Part shown: piece by piece, positions 52,168 to 60,035 of the stretch
Layout of the letters: each line of letters opens with the position of its first letter
Numbering within the stretch: the stretch's first letter is position 1
Source of the DNA: Anaerolineae bacterium
GTDB lineage: Bacteria > Chloroflexota > Anaerolineae > Aggregatilineales > UBA2796
NCBI GenBank assembly: GCA_019637555.1
Contig: JAHBVK010000021.1
Coordinates: forward strand, 28,425 to 92,424
Direction of reading: 5' to 3'
DNA length: 64,000 nt
Translations under genes and position numbers: made by a program
Notes under the pieces: generated by a model
The model's input: the letters and a program-made list of their open reading frames with translations, nothing else
What the model was told of the DNA's origin: nothing
The model's database searches: none

Positions 52168-53004
52168 ATGCCGATGGTTCATTCCCGTTCATTTAGGGTG
52201 AGCGCGATCCTTGTGCTGGCGGGTTTACTGCTGGCGGGTTGTGATACGCCTACTCCGACGCCGACACCGAGTCGCACCCCGCTGCCGACTCTGCCGCCAC
52301 CGACTCCGGTGGTGGTGACCTTAGCTGCGCCGCCTGCTACCCTCGCGCCATCGTGGACACCAGTACCAACGCGCACGAATGCTCCTACGCGCACACTCGC
52401 GCCCTCAGCGACCGTGACGGCGATCCCTGCGACCAGCAGTGCCGCGCCCGCGCTTGCCGTGACTGTCGGCGTGATCAAAGACAATGAAGTGTATCTGGCG
52501 GTTAGCGCCGCCGAGTTAGAGCGCGAACTCGCCGTTGATCGCGGATCGGCGTTCATCTCCAATTCAGTGGGTACTGATCCGAAAGTATCGCTTAGTGGCA
52601 ACGTAGTGCGCTTGGAGGCGGTGTTCAACAATTACACCACCGAGGGAATCCGTGCGGAAGTGGAATTCGCGCTGCGCTATTCGGGTGTGCTAGTGCGTCC
52701 CAACGTCGCCCGCTATTTGAGTGTGCGCGGCACGGTGCTGACGCCGACTCACCTGAGTGCAATCCGTGACCTGTTGGACAAGACCTTGAACCGCTTGTTA
52801 GCGGCACAGCTTGAGCAGGCAGCGCCGGGCAGCGCCAGTGCGACGATCACGCAGGTGTTGATTCAGGAGAATCGAATCATTGTGAAGCTGCGGCTAACGT
52901 ACCCACCGACGCTGACGCCAACGGATACCGAGACGCCCGCACCGACGGAAACGACAACGGCAACTGAACCCGCCGCAACAGAAGAAGCGACAGCTAGCTC
53001 ATGA
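52168..53004 (+). CDS. Lipoprotein with Thr-Pro-rich stalk
   Basis: The ~278-residue product has a lipoprotein signal (ILVLAGLLLAGC, lipobox LAGC), a Thr/Pro-rich stalk (TPTPTPSRTPLPTLPPPTP) and a globular domain of ~160 residues with no recognised family (LSAAELERELAVDRGSAFISN-type helix, RLEAVFNNYTTEGIRAEVEFALRY strands). A second Thr/Pro/Glu-rich tail follows. It is presumably anchored on the outer face of the membrane. AGAGGA precedes ATG 52168. The stop overlaps the next start by 4 nt. Confidence 0.78.
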   Translation: MPMVHSRSFRVSAILVLAGLLLAGCDTPTPTPTPSRTPLPTLPPPTPVVVTLAAPPATLAPSWTPVPTRTNAPTRTLAPSATVTAIPATSSAAPALAVTVGVIKDNEVYLAVSAAELERELAVDRGSAFISNSVGTDPKVSLSGNVVRLEAVFNNYTTEGIRAEVEFALRYSGVLVRPNVARYLSVRGTVLTPTHLSAIRDLLDKTLNRLLAAQLEQAAPGSASATITQVLIQENRIIVKLRLTYPPTLTPTDTETPAPTETTTATEPAATEEATASS

Positions 53005-53561
53005 CCCATATGTTTGAAGGCAAATTGGTACGGCTGCGTGCATCTGATCCGGCGGACGATCAGCCTTTCGGTGAGTGGGCGCGCAACTACCCCGATGAGG
53101 AGCGCTTTCTGGATGAAATTCACTTCCCGCGTCCGCGCACCAGAGCGCCAGCCGATGAGTCTGCGCCCAAGCCACCCGCAGGTGAAAACGAGAATTTTCA
53201 GTTCACTATCGAAACGCTGAGTGGTGAGACGGCAGGCGCGATTCACATCCATCACGCCAATCGGCACAACGGCACCTTCATGTACGGGATCGCGCTGCTG
53301 CCCGATCACCGCCGCAAAGGGTACGCCGCCGAAGCGATCCGTTTGGTGCTGAACTACTACTTCAACGAGCGTCGCTACCAGAAATGCAATGTCGAGGTGT
53401 TCGGCTTCAATCCGGGATCGGCGCGACTGCATGAGGCGGTAGGATTCACGCTAGAAGGTCGCTTGCGGCGGATGATCTATTCGATGGGCGCGTATCACGA
53501 TGTGCTGTGTTATGGGATCACCGATGAGGAGTTCCGGCAGCGCAATCAAGATCAGCGGTAG
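53001..53561 (+). CDS. RimJ/RimL-type GNAT acetyltransferase
   Basis: The 186-residue protein shows LVRLRASDPADD, HHANRHNGTFMYGIALLPDHRRKGYAAEAIRLVLNYYF (acetyl-CoA loop RRKGYA), and NPGSARLHEAVGFTLEGRLRRM. These are hallmarks of the RimJ/RimL group that acetylates protein N-termini, antibiotics or small amines. The substrate is unknown. Its ATG overlaps the lipoprotein stop (ATGA), so the pair is translationally coupled. Confidence 0.9.
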   Translation: MTHMFEGKLVRLRASDPADDQPFGEWARNYPDEERFLDEIHFPRPRTRAPADESAPKPPAGENENFQFTIETLSGETAGAIHIHHANRHNGTFMYGIALLPDHRRKGYAAEAIRLVLNYYFNERRYQKCNVEVFGFNPGSARLHEAVGFTLEGRLRRMIYSMGAYHDVLCYGITDEEFRQRNQDQR

Positions 53562-53598
53562 GTTTGGGGTCAGCGCCTAAGCGGACAGAGAGTGTGAT

Positions 53599-53667
53599 GG
53601 GTGGGTTTCTAAACCCACCCCTACAACTAGATCATTTTGAGGTAGGGGCAGGTTAAGAAACCTGCCC
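53599..53667. repeat. Inverted pair of GTAG-headed hairpins
   Basis: A minus-strand copy of GTAGGGGTGGGTTT (53599-53624, ending CTAC on the plus strand) and a plus-strand GTAGGGGCAGGTT hairpin (53642-53667) face each other across 17 nt. They are the same families as the tandem repeats next to the RAYT gene. The pair lies between convergent genes and could terminate both. Confidence 0.85.
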
Positions 53668-53676
53668 TTTGTGTTT

Positions 53677-55344
53677 TTACGGCAGTTTCCAGCGACCCAA
53701 CGCCGGATGCTGACCGTAAAGCACATTGCATGCGGCTTTGAACGACGGCGGATAGGCGTTGAAGACAGTCACATAGGCACCGGGTTGTATGCCTTCCTCG
53801 ATATCGTAGGGGCTTTGCAGTGCGACCACCACCGTCTTCTGTGGATCGATAGCGTTGACCAGATCGCGCTGGAAGGGATTCTCGCTGATGTTGTAGGTGA
53901 AGATCACTACCACATCGGCGTCACGGGCGGAAATACGCACCGAGGCGATCTCCTCTTGCACCGGATTGAGTGAGTAGGCGTAGCCCTTGCTCCTGGGATC
54001 GAGGACCAGACATTCGCGCTGGATCGCTGGAAAGGAGCCGGGAAAGACCAATAGAACGCGCTGCTCTGCCGGATTCAAAGGCAGCAGCTTGAATTGATCG
54101 CGGGCGATTGCCACTGTGTCCTGATAAATTTGATCCAATGCCGCGCTGTGTGCCGCTGATTGGATGCGATCCACTGCGGTGCGAGGATCAAGCGGCTGCC
54201 ACGACAACAAGCCGTACTTCTGCTTCAACTTCAAGATGCGGCGCACCGAGTCGTTGATCTGTTCCAGCGGCAATTTGCCTGTGCGTAACGCTTCTAACAC
54301 CGCATCGCGCATTTTCAACTGCTCACCGATGGGCATGTGCGGACCAGCCACCACCATATCGACGCCCGCTTGCAGCGCGATCACGGCGGCTTCCGGTGGC
54401 GCGACATTATTGACGATTGCGCCCATATCCAGCGCATCGGTCATGATCACGCCGTTGAAGCCGAGCTGTTTGCGCAGCAGATCGGTGACGATGATGGCAG
54501 AGAGCGAGGCGGGCCAATCGGGTACCGTTTCGTAGGCAGGCACGACCAGATGCCCGATCATCACCGCGTCTGCTCCGGCAGCGATGCCCATCTCGAAGGG
54601 TACGAGATCGATCTGCTGGAGTTGTTCTTTCGACTCGGTGATAGTGGGCAGCACGGTATGGCTGTCATCCGCCGCGCCGTGACCGGGGAAGTGCTTGAGC
54701 ACCGCCGTCACGTTGTTATCTTGCAAGCCACGCGTGTAGCCCACGACACCGGTTCCCACCAACTGCGGATCAGTGCCGAAGCTGCGTTTCTCCATGAACT
54801 TCTTGCTCGGATCGCTGCGGACATCAGCCACGGGGGCGAGGTTCATAGTGATGCCCACCGCACGTAATTCTTGCGCCGCCATCGCGCCGACGGCGTAGGA
54901 GTCAGCTTCGGGCATCGCGCCGAGTGCAGGTCCCCATGGCAAGGCGGTGAACCCAGCGGTCAGGCGGACGACGGTGCCGCCTTCGTGATCAATCGCCATG
55001 ATCATGGGCAGATTCGCCCCTGTCGAGACGGCGACCTGCTGTAAATCGTTGATGATCTGCGTGGCGCGATCAGGCGTCTCACCGTTGGATCGGAATAGGG
55101 CGAACGCGCCCGGTTGGACCGTTTGCAGAAATTCCCGTGCCGTGTCGGTGATCCCTTCGCCGAAGAAGCTGACCATGAATAACTGCCCGACGCGCGTTTC
55201 CAGCGTCATCGATTGCAGCAGTTGTTCGATGGGATCAGTTTGCGCTTGTGCTGGCGTGGGCATCGACATCGGCAAAAGTGACGGCGACATTGCCATCAGT
55301 AGACATGTCGCCGTGAGCAGTAGTTTTGTGAAACGAAGGCGCAT
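53677..55344 (-). CDS. Secreted beta-N-acetylhexosaminidase-like GH3 enzyme
   Basis: The ~555-residue GH3 glycosidase carries a signal peptide (LLLTATCLLMAMSPSLLPMSMPTPAQA). It has the NagZ-like loop KHFPGHGAADDSHTVLP with the catalytic Asp-His pair, IDHEGGTVVRLT, and the nucleophile Asp in VIMTDALDMGAI. A C-terminal alpha/beta domain of ~190 residues follows, as in larger GH3 enzymes. It probably trims N-acetylglucosamine from wall or other glycans outside the membrane. The start overlaps the stop of the upstream response regulator gene by one base (TGATG). Confidence 0.92.
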   Translation of the reverse strand: MRLRFTKLLLTATCLLMAMSPSLLPMSMPTPAQAQTDPIEQLLQSMTLETRVGQLFMVSFFGEGITDTAREFLQTVQPGAFALFRSNGETPDRATQIINDLQQVAVSTGANLPMIMAIDHEGGTVVRLTAGFTALPWGPALGAMPEADSYAVGAMAAQELRAVGITMNLAPVADVRSDPSKKFMEKRSFGTDPQLVGTGVVGYTRGLQDNNVTAVLKHFPGHGAADDSHTVLPTITESKEQLQQIDLVPFEMGIAAGADAVMIGHLVVPAYETVPDWPASLSAIIVTDLLRKQLGFNGVIMTDALDMGAIVNNVAPPEAAVIALQAGVDMVVAGPHMPIGEQLKMRDAVLEALRTGKLPLEQINDSVRRILKLKQKYGLLSWQPLDPRTAVDRIQSAAHSAALDQIYQDTVAIARDQFKLLPLNPAEQRVLLVFPGSFPAIQRECLVLDPRSKGYAYSLNPVQEEIASVRISARDADVVVIFTYNISENPFQRDLVNAIDPQKTVVVALQSPYDIEEGIQPGAYVTVFNAYPPSFKAACNVLYGQHPALGRWKLP

Positions 55345-56186
55345 CACTCGGTTACAGGTTCGGACAGGCGATAGCCAATGCCGCGGACGTTGACGATGAG
55401 ATCGGGGTCTTGTCCGGCTTTTTCCAGTTTGCGGCGCAAATTGCTGATGTGCGGACGGATGACCTCGCGCGCTTCCGATTCGTCAACGGTGTAGCCGCGC
55501 ACCTCGCGCACCAGTTCGTAGCAGGGAACCACGCGCCCGCGATGCGCCGCCAGATAGAGCAGCAGATCGAATTCGGTGGGCGTCAGGTTCAGCGATTTGT
55601 CGCCAACTTGAATCTGGTAGCGTCCGGGGAAGATGGTCAGTGGACCAAGCTGCATCGTAGTGACGGGCGCCTGCACGGGCGTGGTGGTTTGCACCGGAGG
55701 CACGCCGCGTACTTCTTCGAAACCGCCTGTGAGTTCTTTGACGTTGTTCTGAATGGTTTCCAGCAGTTGGCGGCGGCGGCGTAAATTCTGAGCACGCTCC
55801 AAGCCACGCGCCACGCTCTGACGAATATCCTGACTGCTAATTGGCTTGATCAGGTAGTCGTGCGCGCCGAGCCGCAGTGCTTCGACGGCTGTACCGAGGC
55901 TGGCATAGGCGGTCATCAGGATGACAATAGCGTCGGGAGCTTTTTCTTTAATGATGCCGAGCAGTTCTACACCGGAAATTCCCGGCATTCGGATGTCCGT
56001 TAGCACCACGTCGAAGATCTGCTCGTCGAGAAAGTTGATCGCTTCTTCGGCGCTGGATGCGGCACTCACCTGATAACCGACACGTTGCAGGGTTTTTCCG
56101 ATGGAGTAACGAATCGCGCCCTCATCATCTACAACGAGGATGTTGGCGGCGATCCCTTCCGTTGCATAAGTAGCGTTGTCTACCAT
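55344..56186 (-). CDS. Response regulator with NtrC-like receiver and OmpR-type DNA-binding domain
   Basis: The 280-residue regulator has a receiver (LVVDDEGAIRYSIGKTLQRVGY; phospho-Asp in VVLTDIRMPGISG; LIKPISSQDI), a helical linker (QNLRRRRQLLETIQNNVKEL) and a winged-helix output (LNLTPTEFDLLLYLAAHRGRVV, VIRPHISNLRRKLEKAGQDPDLIVNVRGIGYRL). The receiver and linker look like those of NtrC-type regulators, while the output is OmpR/PhoB-type. It is cotranscribed with the GH3 glycosidase. No cognate kinase is adjacent. Confidence 0.92.
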   Translation of the reverse strand: MVDNATYATEGIAANILVVDDEGAIRYSIGKTLQRVGYQVSAASSAEEAINFLDEQIFDVVLTDIRMPGISGVELLGIIKEKAPDAIVILMTAYASLGTAVEALRLGAHDYLIKPISSQDIRQSVARGLERAQNLRRRRQLLETIQNNVKELTGGFEEVRGVPPVQTTTPVQAPVTTMQLGPLTIFPGRYQIQVGDKSLNLTPTEFDLLLYLAAHRGRVVPCYELVREVRGYTVDESEAREVIRPHISNLRRKLEKAGQDPDLIVNVRGIGYRLSEPVTE

Positions 56187-56386
56187 TGTTTTTCCATAAA
56201 GTGCTGCGCCGTTTCCTTAATAATAAACGAAGAATTGAGACGGCGCAAGCACGTTTGGCGGCAGTGTATGTTTGAAAATAAGCGATACGGGGAATTTGTT
56301 ATCGCTTTATAACTTCGTATAACGGAAACATATTAAAGAATCCAACGTTGCCGGTGACAAGGGCGCAAACGTCAGTAAGTTCTATG

Positions 56387-57343
56387 TCAATATAAATAGC
56401 GTGAGCGCCGTGCGTGATCTAGAACAAGCTCTCGAACTTTATCAACAATATCAGCGCCATAAGTGGTACGAATCGCCATTAACTCGAGGAAATCGCGTGA
56501 TGCTATGAATTGAAATTCAAGCAACGCTTTGATCTGGGCAAGAATAAGATGAACGTGTTTACTGGTGTTGAAGTGATCACGATCTGGTATCTCACGTAAT
56601 ATCTCGTAAAGACGTACTACCTCCATGATTCTTTGAACCAAATAATGTGCCGCAAAATTTCTGTCACGTAATAGCTGTTGATCGATAAATGGGAGTTGTT
56701 GAATTACTCCAATAGCGGTGGATGGAGTACCCCTCATAATGGGCATTTTGAGACTGGAAAGCAGAGCATCGAAAAACGCCCACAGCTTCTTGACTAATGC
56801 CCATTCTGCAACTGACTTAGCTACTATGCCCGGAACACGCCCGCTGACTAGGCTCATCATTACGGTATTTCCATTAGGATCCCGACCTAGATATTCCCAT
56901 GATGATCGCTCTTCTTTAAGTATTAAGCCTGTTATGCGACGGAACCCAGCTTCAAAATCACTGGCGAAATCCCCATAAGTATATTTGTCTATAAGATAGT
57001 CTTCGAAATCGCTCTTCATTAGCGAATCAAAAGGTTTTGCAAGCAGGATAGTTCGATTCGGCAGATTGTGTAGCTGCTCTGCATGGCGCAATTCTTTTTG
57101 ACACCAGCCATTCTCACGAATAGAAAACGGCGTGAGAATAAGCAGGAAGAACTCCCTATTCTCAATTTCCTTTAGAAGTTGCTCCGGATAGTCACCAGCT
57201 TCTAAATGCCTATCCCAAAACACATCCATATAGAGGCTTAATGCGAAGGCAAGACGTCGAACAAAGTCATAGCCATCAGCGTGCGCGTAGCTAATAAACA
57301 CTCTCGGTTTCTTGGTGGCGTCAGCTTCTTTGCTCAAGACCAT
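56387..57343 (-). CDS. TIR-domain protein with helical C-terminal region
   Basis: Residues ~12-145 form a TIR domain: PRVFISYAHADGYDFVRRLAFAL, DVFWDRHLEAGDYPEQLLKEIE, FFLLILTPFSIRENGWCQKELRHAEQL. The WCQKE segment supplies the glutamate used by TIR NADases, so it may be catalytic. The C-terminal ~170 residues are helical and match no family I recognise (GVIQQLPFIDQQLLRDRNFAAHYLVQRIMEVVRLYE). The gene is distinctly AT-rich for this window. It could be an effector of an anti-phage system, but no partner gene is adjacent; tilS lies 11 nt upstream. Confidence 0.85.
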   Translation of the reverse strand: MVLSKEADATKKPRVFISYAHADGYDFVRRLAFALSLYMDVFWDRHLEAGDYPEQLLKEIENREFFLLILTPFSIRENGWCQKELRHAEQLHNLPNRTILLAKPFDSLMKSDFEDYLIDKYTYGDFASDFEAGFRRITGLILKEERSSWEYLGRDPNGNTVMMSLVSGRVPGIVAKSVAEWALVKKLWAFFDALLSSLKMPIMRGTPSTAIGVIQQLPFIDQQLLRDRNFAAHYLVQRIMEVVRLYEILREIPDRDHFNTSKHVHLILAQIKALLEFQFIASRDFLELMAIRTTYGADIVDKVRELVLDHARRSRYLY

Positions 57344-57353
57344 ATCCTTTGTG

Positions 57354-58736
57354 TTAAAACCAAATTAACTGATTTACATATCTGAAACAAATCAACGATT
57401 CCAACTCTGCATCCGTTGGTGGCGCGAAGGGATCAGCGATGCGGGAGATGAAATCGCCATGCCGCGGCGCGACGATCCAGGCGATCTCGCCATTGACGAT
57501 CAGCAGCGGGATATGGGATCTCCACTCTTGCGGAACCTTGAGATTGATCAGCGTATCGCTCAACTTTTGCGATTTTCCGTGCAAGCCTACTGGCTTGAAG
57601 CGATCTCCGCGCTGCGGCGTGCGTAGCTGGATCGTGGCATCGGACGGCAAGCGCAGCACCGCCAACAGCTGATCCTGCGCGGGGATCGTGGTGGCGGGTG
57701 ACCGCTGCAAGCGCCAACCATTAGGCAGCAGCGTGATCTCCTCAACGATCAGCGACGTGCCTGCTTCCAGCGACGGTACGCTATCGGGATAAGCTGGCGC
57801 GGTGGCGAAGTAGATACGTCCGGCGCGGATATGCGTGAGTTCACCGTCTTTGCGGTTCGCCCTGATGTCCGCGACGGTGCGCTGAATAGTGTCGTAGGCA
57901 ATGTCTTTCACTAAAGCAATCGCTTGCGACACTAAAAGCTGCTGCTGCGCCGGATGCAAGCGCAGGAATACGTGGCGCTCGATACTGCGATCAGCGGACA
58001 GCGGCGGCAAGCTGCGCTGTAGAAAGTCCTGTGCGTCCGCGCTGATGCTACCGAAACGACTCAGAGCTTCACGATAGCCCGCGTTAATTCGCTCCAAGCG
58101 CGGCATGATCTGGTGGCGCAGATAGTTGCGTGAATAGTTGAGATCGGCGTTCGTTTCGTCATCGCGCGGCGTGATGTCCAGCGAGGCAACGTAGGTCTCG
58201 ATCACGGTTCGCGGCGTTTCCAGCAGCGGGCGGATCAGTGTGAGTCCGTCGCCTAGCGGCGATTTCGGCTGCATCCCGCGCAAACCCGCTAGTCCCGATC
58301 CGCGCAGCAGATGCAGCAGGATCGTCTCCGCTTGATCGTCTAAATGGTGCGCGGTGGCGATCACCCTCGCGCCGATCTCGCGGGCGACGCGCTGAAGGAA
58401 ACTGTAGCGTTCGTGGCGGGCGACGGATTCCAGATTCTCGCCAGTCCTGATCAGCGCGGGGACATCCACGTACCCCCGCGTGCAGGCGATCCCCCAACTG
58501 GCGCATAAATCAGCTACGAAGCGGGCATCCTCCGCGCTGGCAGCACCACGAATCCCATGATCCAGCGTGGCGACGTGCAGATCGATGCCCAGTTCGGCGC
58601 GTAGTTCGCGCAAACATGCCAGCAGCGCCAGTGAATCGACTCCGCCGGATACCGCGATCACGATCTTGCCGCGTGGGAACAAGTCGTAGCGCTGCTGCAG
58701 TCGCCGTACATCGTCCAGAATCGAGGCTGTAGTCAT
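57354..58736 (-). CDS. tilS: tRNA(Ile)-lysidine synthase
   Basis: TilS converts C34 of the CAU-anticodon tRNA-Ile to lysidine, allowing AUA decoding, and is normally essential. The 460-residue protein has the PP-loop SGGVDSLALLACLREL, ATAHHLDDQAETILLHLLRGSGLAGLRGM, the RPLLETPR segment and NLNYSRNYLRHQIMPRLERIN-type DxNYSRNRIR motif. The substrate-binding C-terminal domain includes RTPQRGDRFKPVG. It is monocistronic or leads the AT-rich TIR gene. Confidence 0.95.
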   Translation of the reverse strand: MTTASILDDVRRLQQRYDLFPRGKIVIAVSGGVDSLALLACLRELRAELGIDLHVATLDHGIRGAASAEDARFVADLCASWGIACTRGYVDVPALIRTGENLESVARHERYSFLQRVAREIGARVIATAHHLDDQAETILLHLLRGSGLAGLRGMQPKSPLGDGLTLIRPLLETPRTVIETYVASLDITPRDDETNADLNYSRNYLRHQIMPRLERINAGYREALSRFGSISADAQDFLQRSLPPLSADRSIERHVFLRLHPAQQQLLVSQAIALVKDIAYDTIQRTVADIRANRKDGELTHIRAGRIYFATAPAYPDSVPSLEAGTSLIVEEITLLPNGWRLQRSPATTIPAQDQLLAVLRLPSDATIQLRTPQRGDRFKPVGLHGKSQKLSDTLINLKVPQEWRSHIPLLIVNGEIAWIVAPRHGDFISRIADPFAPPTDAELESLICFRYVNQLIWF

Positions 58737-58831
58737 GGCGTCATTCTAACATCGCCGCTTTGCTGGTAAAATCCCCACCTTACCATTGTGCCGCTACATA
58801 TATTGAGCACCATAGGAAGGTTTTTCCCGCC

Positions 58832-59611
58832 ATGCGCGTGGTCACCAACGAACAAAAACTGAAACGTAATCGACTGCTGGCGCAGGTTTTATTCTTCGTC
58901 AGTCTGGGCATTCTGCTTGCCGGTCTGATCTTGAACACGGTGATCGCGCTATCGCCGTTATTCTGGGTAGTGCCCTGTCTGGTTCTGCCGCTGGGCTTGC
59001 TGGCGACGGTATTCTCGGTGCGCCTGACCAACCAGTACATCCGACTGCCACATCCCGAAGATGCCATCGCCGCCGGATTAAAGGGCATCAATAAGCGCAG
59101 CGTGCTGTACAACTATCTGCCCGCTGCCAATCATATTCTAGTTACGCCGACGGGGATTTACGCGCTGCACACGCTGTATCAGAGCCGCCACTTCGTGGTC
59201 GATGGCGAGATGTGGATCGACAGCAAGGCACGCGGTCCGCTTGCCCCGATCTTCCAGTTCTTGAAGCAGGAGAATATCGGCAAGCCCTTCAACGAGGCAC
59301 AAGAAGCGGCGGACAAAGCGCAGGACGTGATCGATAAGGCGCTGCCCGATGTCGAACTTGATGTGCAGCCCGTCGTGGTCATGATCGGCGCGCGCACCAC
59401 GCTGGATCTGGAGAAGCCGAAGTTTCCGGTAGTCTATGCCGAAGCGCGGAAGAAGCCCTCGCTGCGGGCGTTGATGCGTGACGAAAAACGCCGTGAGAAG
59501 ACAGTCAACTTGAGCGACGAACAACTGGAAGCGATCCACGAAGCATTGGTGGCGACCACTAACGGTGCGACACTGATCGACACCGCGCTCACGGATGAAG
59601 AAGAAGGCTAA
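58832..59611 (+). CDS. Membrane protein with NERD-like domain
   Basis: The ~259-residue product has two membrane helices near the N-terminus (LFFVSLGILLAGLILNTVIAL, LFWVVPCLVLPLGLLATVFSV). A cytosolic domain follows, whose HILVTPTGIYALHTLYQSRHFVVDGEMW resembles the NERD (nuclease-related) signature hVLVGPTGVFVIEVK. The Lys of active NERD domains is not conserved at the expected place, so nuclease function is doubtful. The start is ATG 58832; an upstream frame to 58760 lacks support. AGGAAGG lies about 11 bases upstream. Confidence 0.65.
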   Translation: MRVVTNEQKLKRNRLLAQVLFFVSLGILLAGLILNTVIALSPLFWVVPCLVLPLGLLATVFSVRLTNQYIRLPHPEDAIAAGLKGINKRSVLYNYLPAANHILVTPTGIYALHTLYQSRHFVVDGEMWIDSKARGPLAPIFQFLKQENIGKPFNEAQEAADKAQDVIDKALPDVELDVQPVVVMIGARTTLDLEKPKFPVVYAEARKKPSLRALMRDEKRREKTVNLSDEQLEAIHEALVATTNGATLIDTALTDEEEG

Positions 59612-60035
59612 TGAACACGTCAGTTCCGGCTAATGTTCGCTCTATTCCCTATCGTCTCTCCGCTTGCAGTTGAAAGGCGGATAGCTTGGAAAGGGAAAAA
59701 CAGCCAGTGTGGGGCAACGTGCAGCCGACGCGGAGGGTTCAAAACCCCCCGCTACAAATCTCTATAAACCCACTGAAGTGGGTTAAGAGTAAATGCCGTG
59801 CTGATTCCCAATCCACTTCAGTGGGTTTACCAAGTGTGGTAGCCGGAGGTTTCAACCTCCGGTGTGCATCTTACGCCATTAGTTCTTTCTGCGCTCTAAC
59901 CGCCCGCAAAAAGGGAACTGGCATCACCTACCAGCTTCCCCTCTCCGTTGACGGAGAGGGGGTAGGGGGTGAGGTAAAGCGCCACATTCCTATACTGCAT
60001 CAGCATCTTTATCTACATATCAAAGGTAACGATTC
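59612..60035. repeat. 424-nt gap with an inverted pair of family (b) elements and a family (a) palindrome
   Basis: A minus-oriented family (b) variant spans 59731-59784 (GGAGGGTT/AACCCCCC hairpin, GCTAC, then AACCCACTGAAGTGGGTT). A plus-oriented copy spans about 59810-59862 (ATCCACTTCAGTGGGTTT, GTAG at 59839, CCGGAGG hairpin). A family (a) palindrome CCCCTCTCCGTTGACGGAGAG lies at 59939-59960. No gene was seen. Confidence 0.85.

Noticed and set aside
56309..56321. ATAACTTCGTATA, identical to one 13-bp arm of loxP
   Set aside because: No inverted second arm or 8-bp spacer is present and no recombinase is nearby; a chance match in AT-rich DNA.
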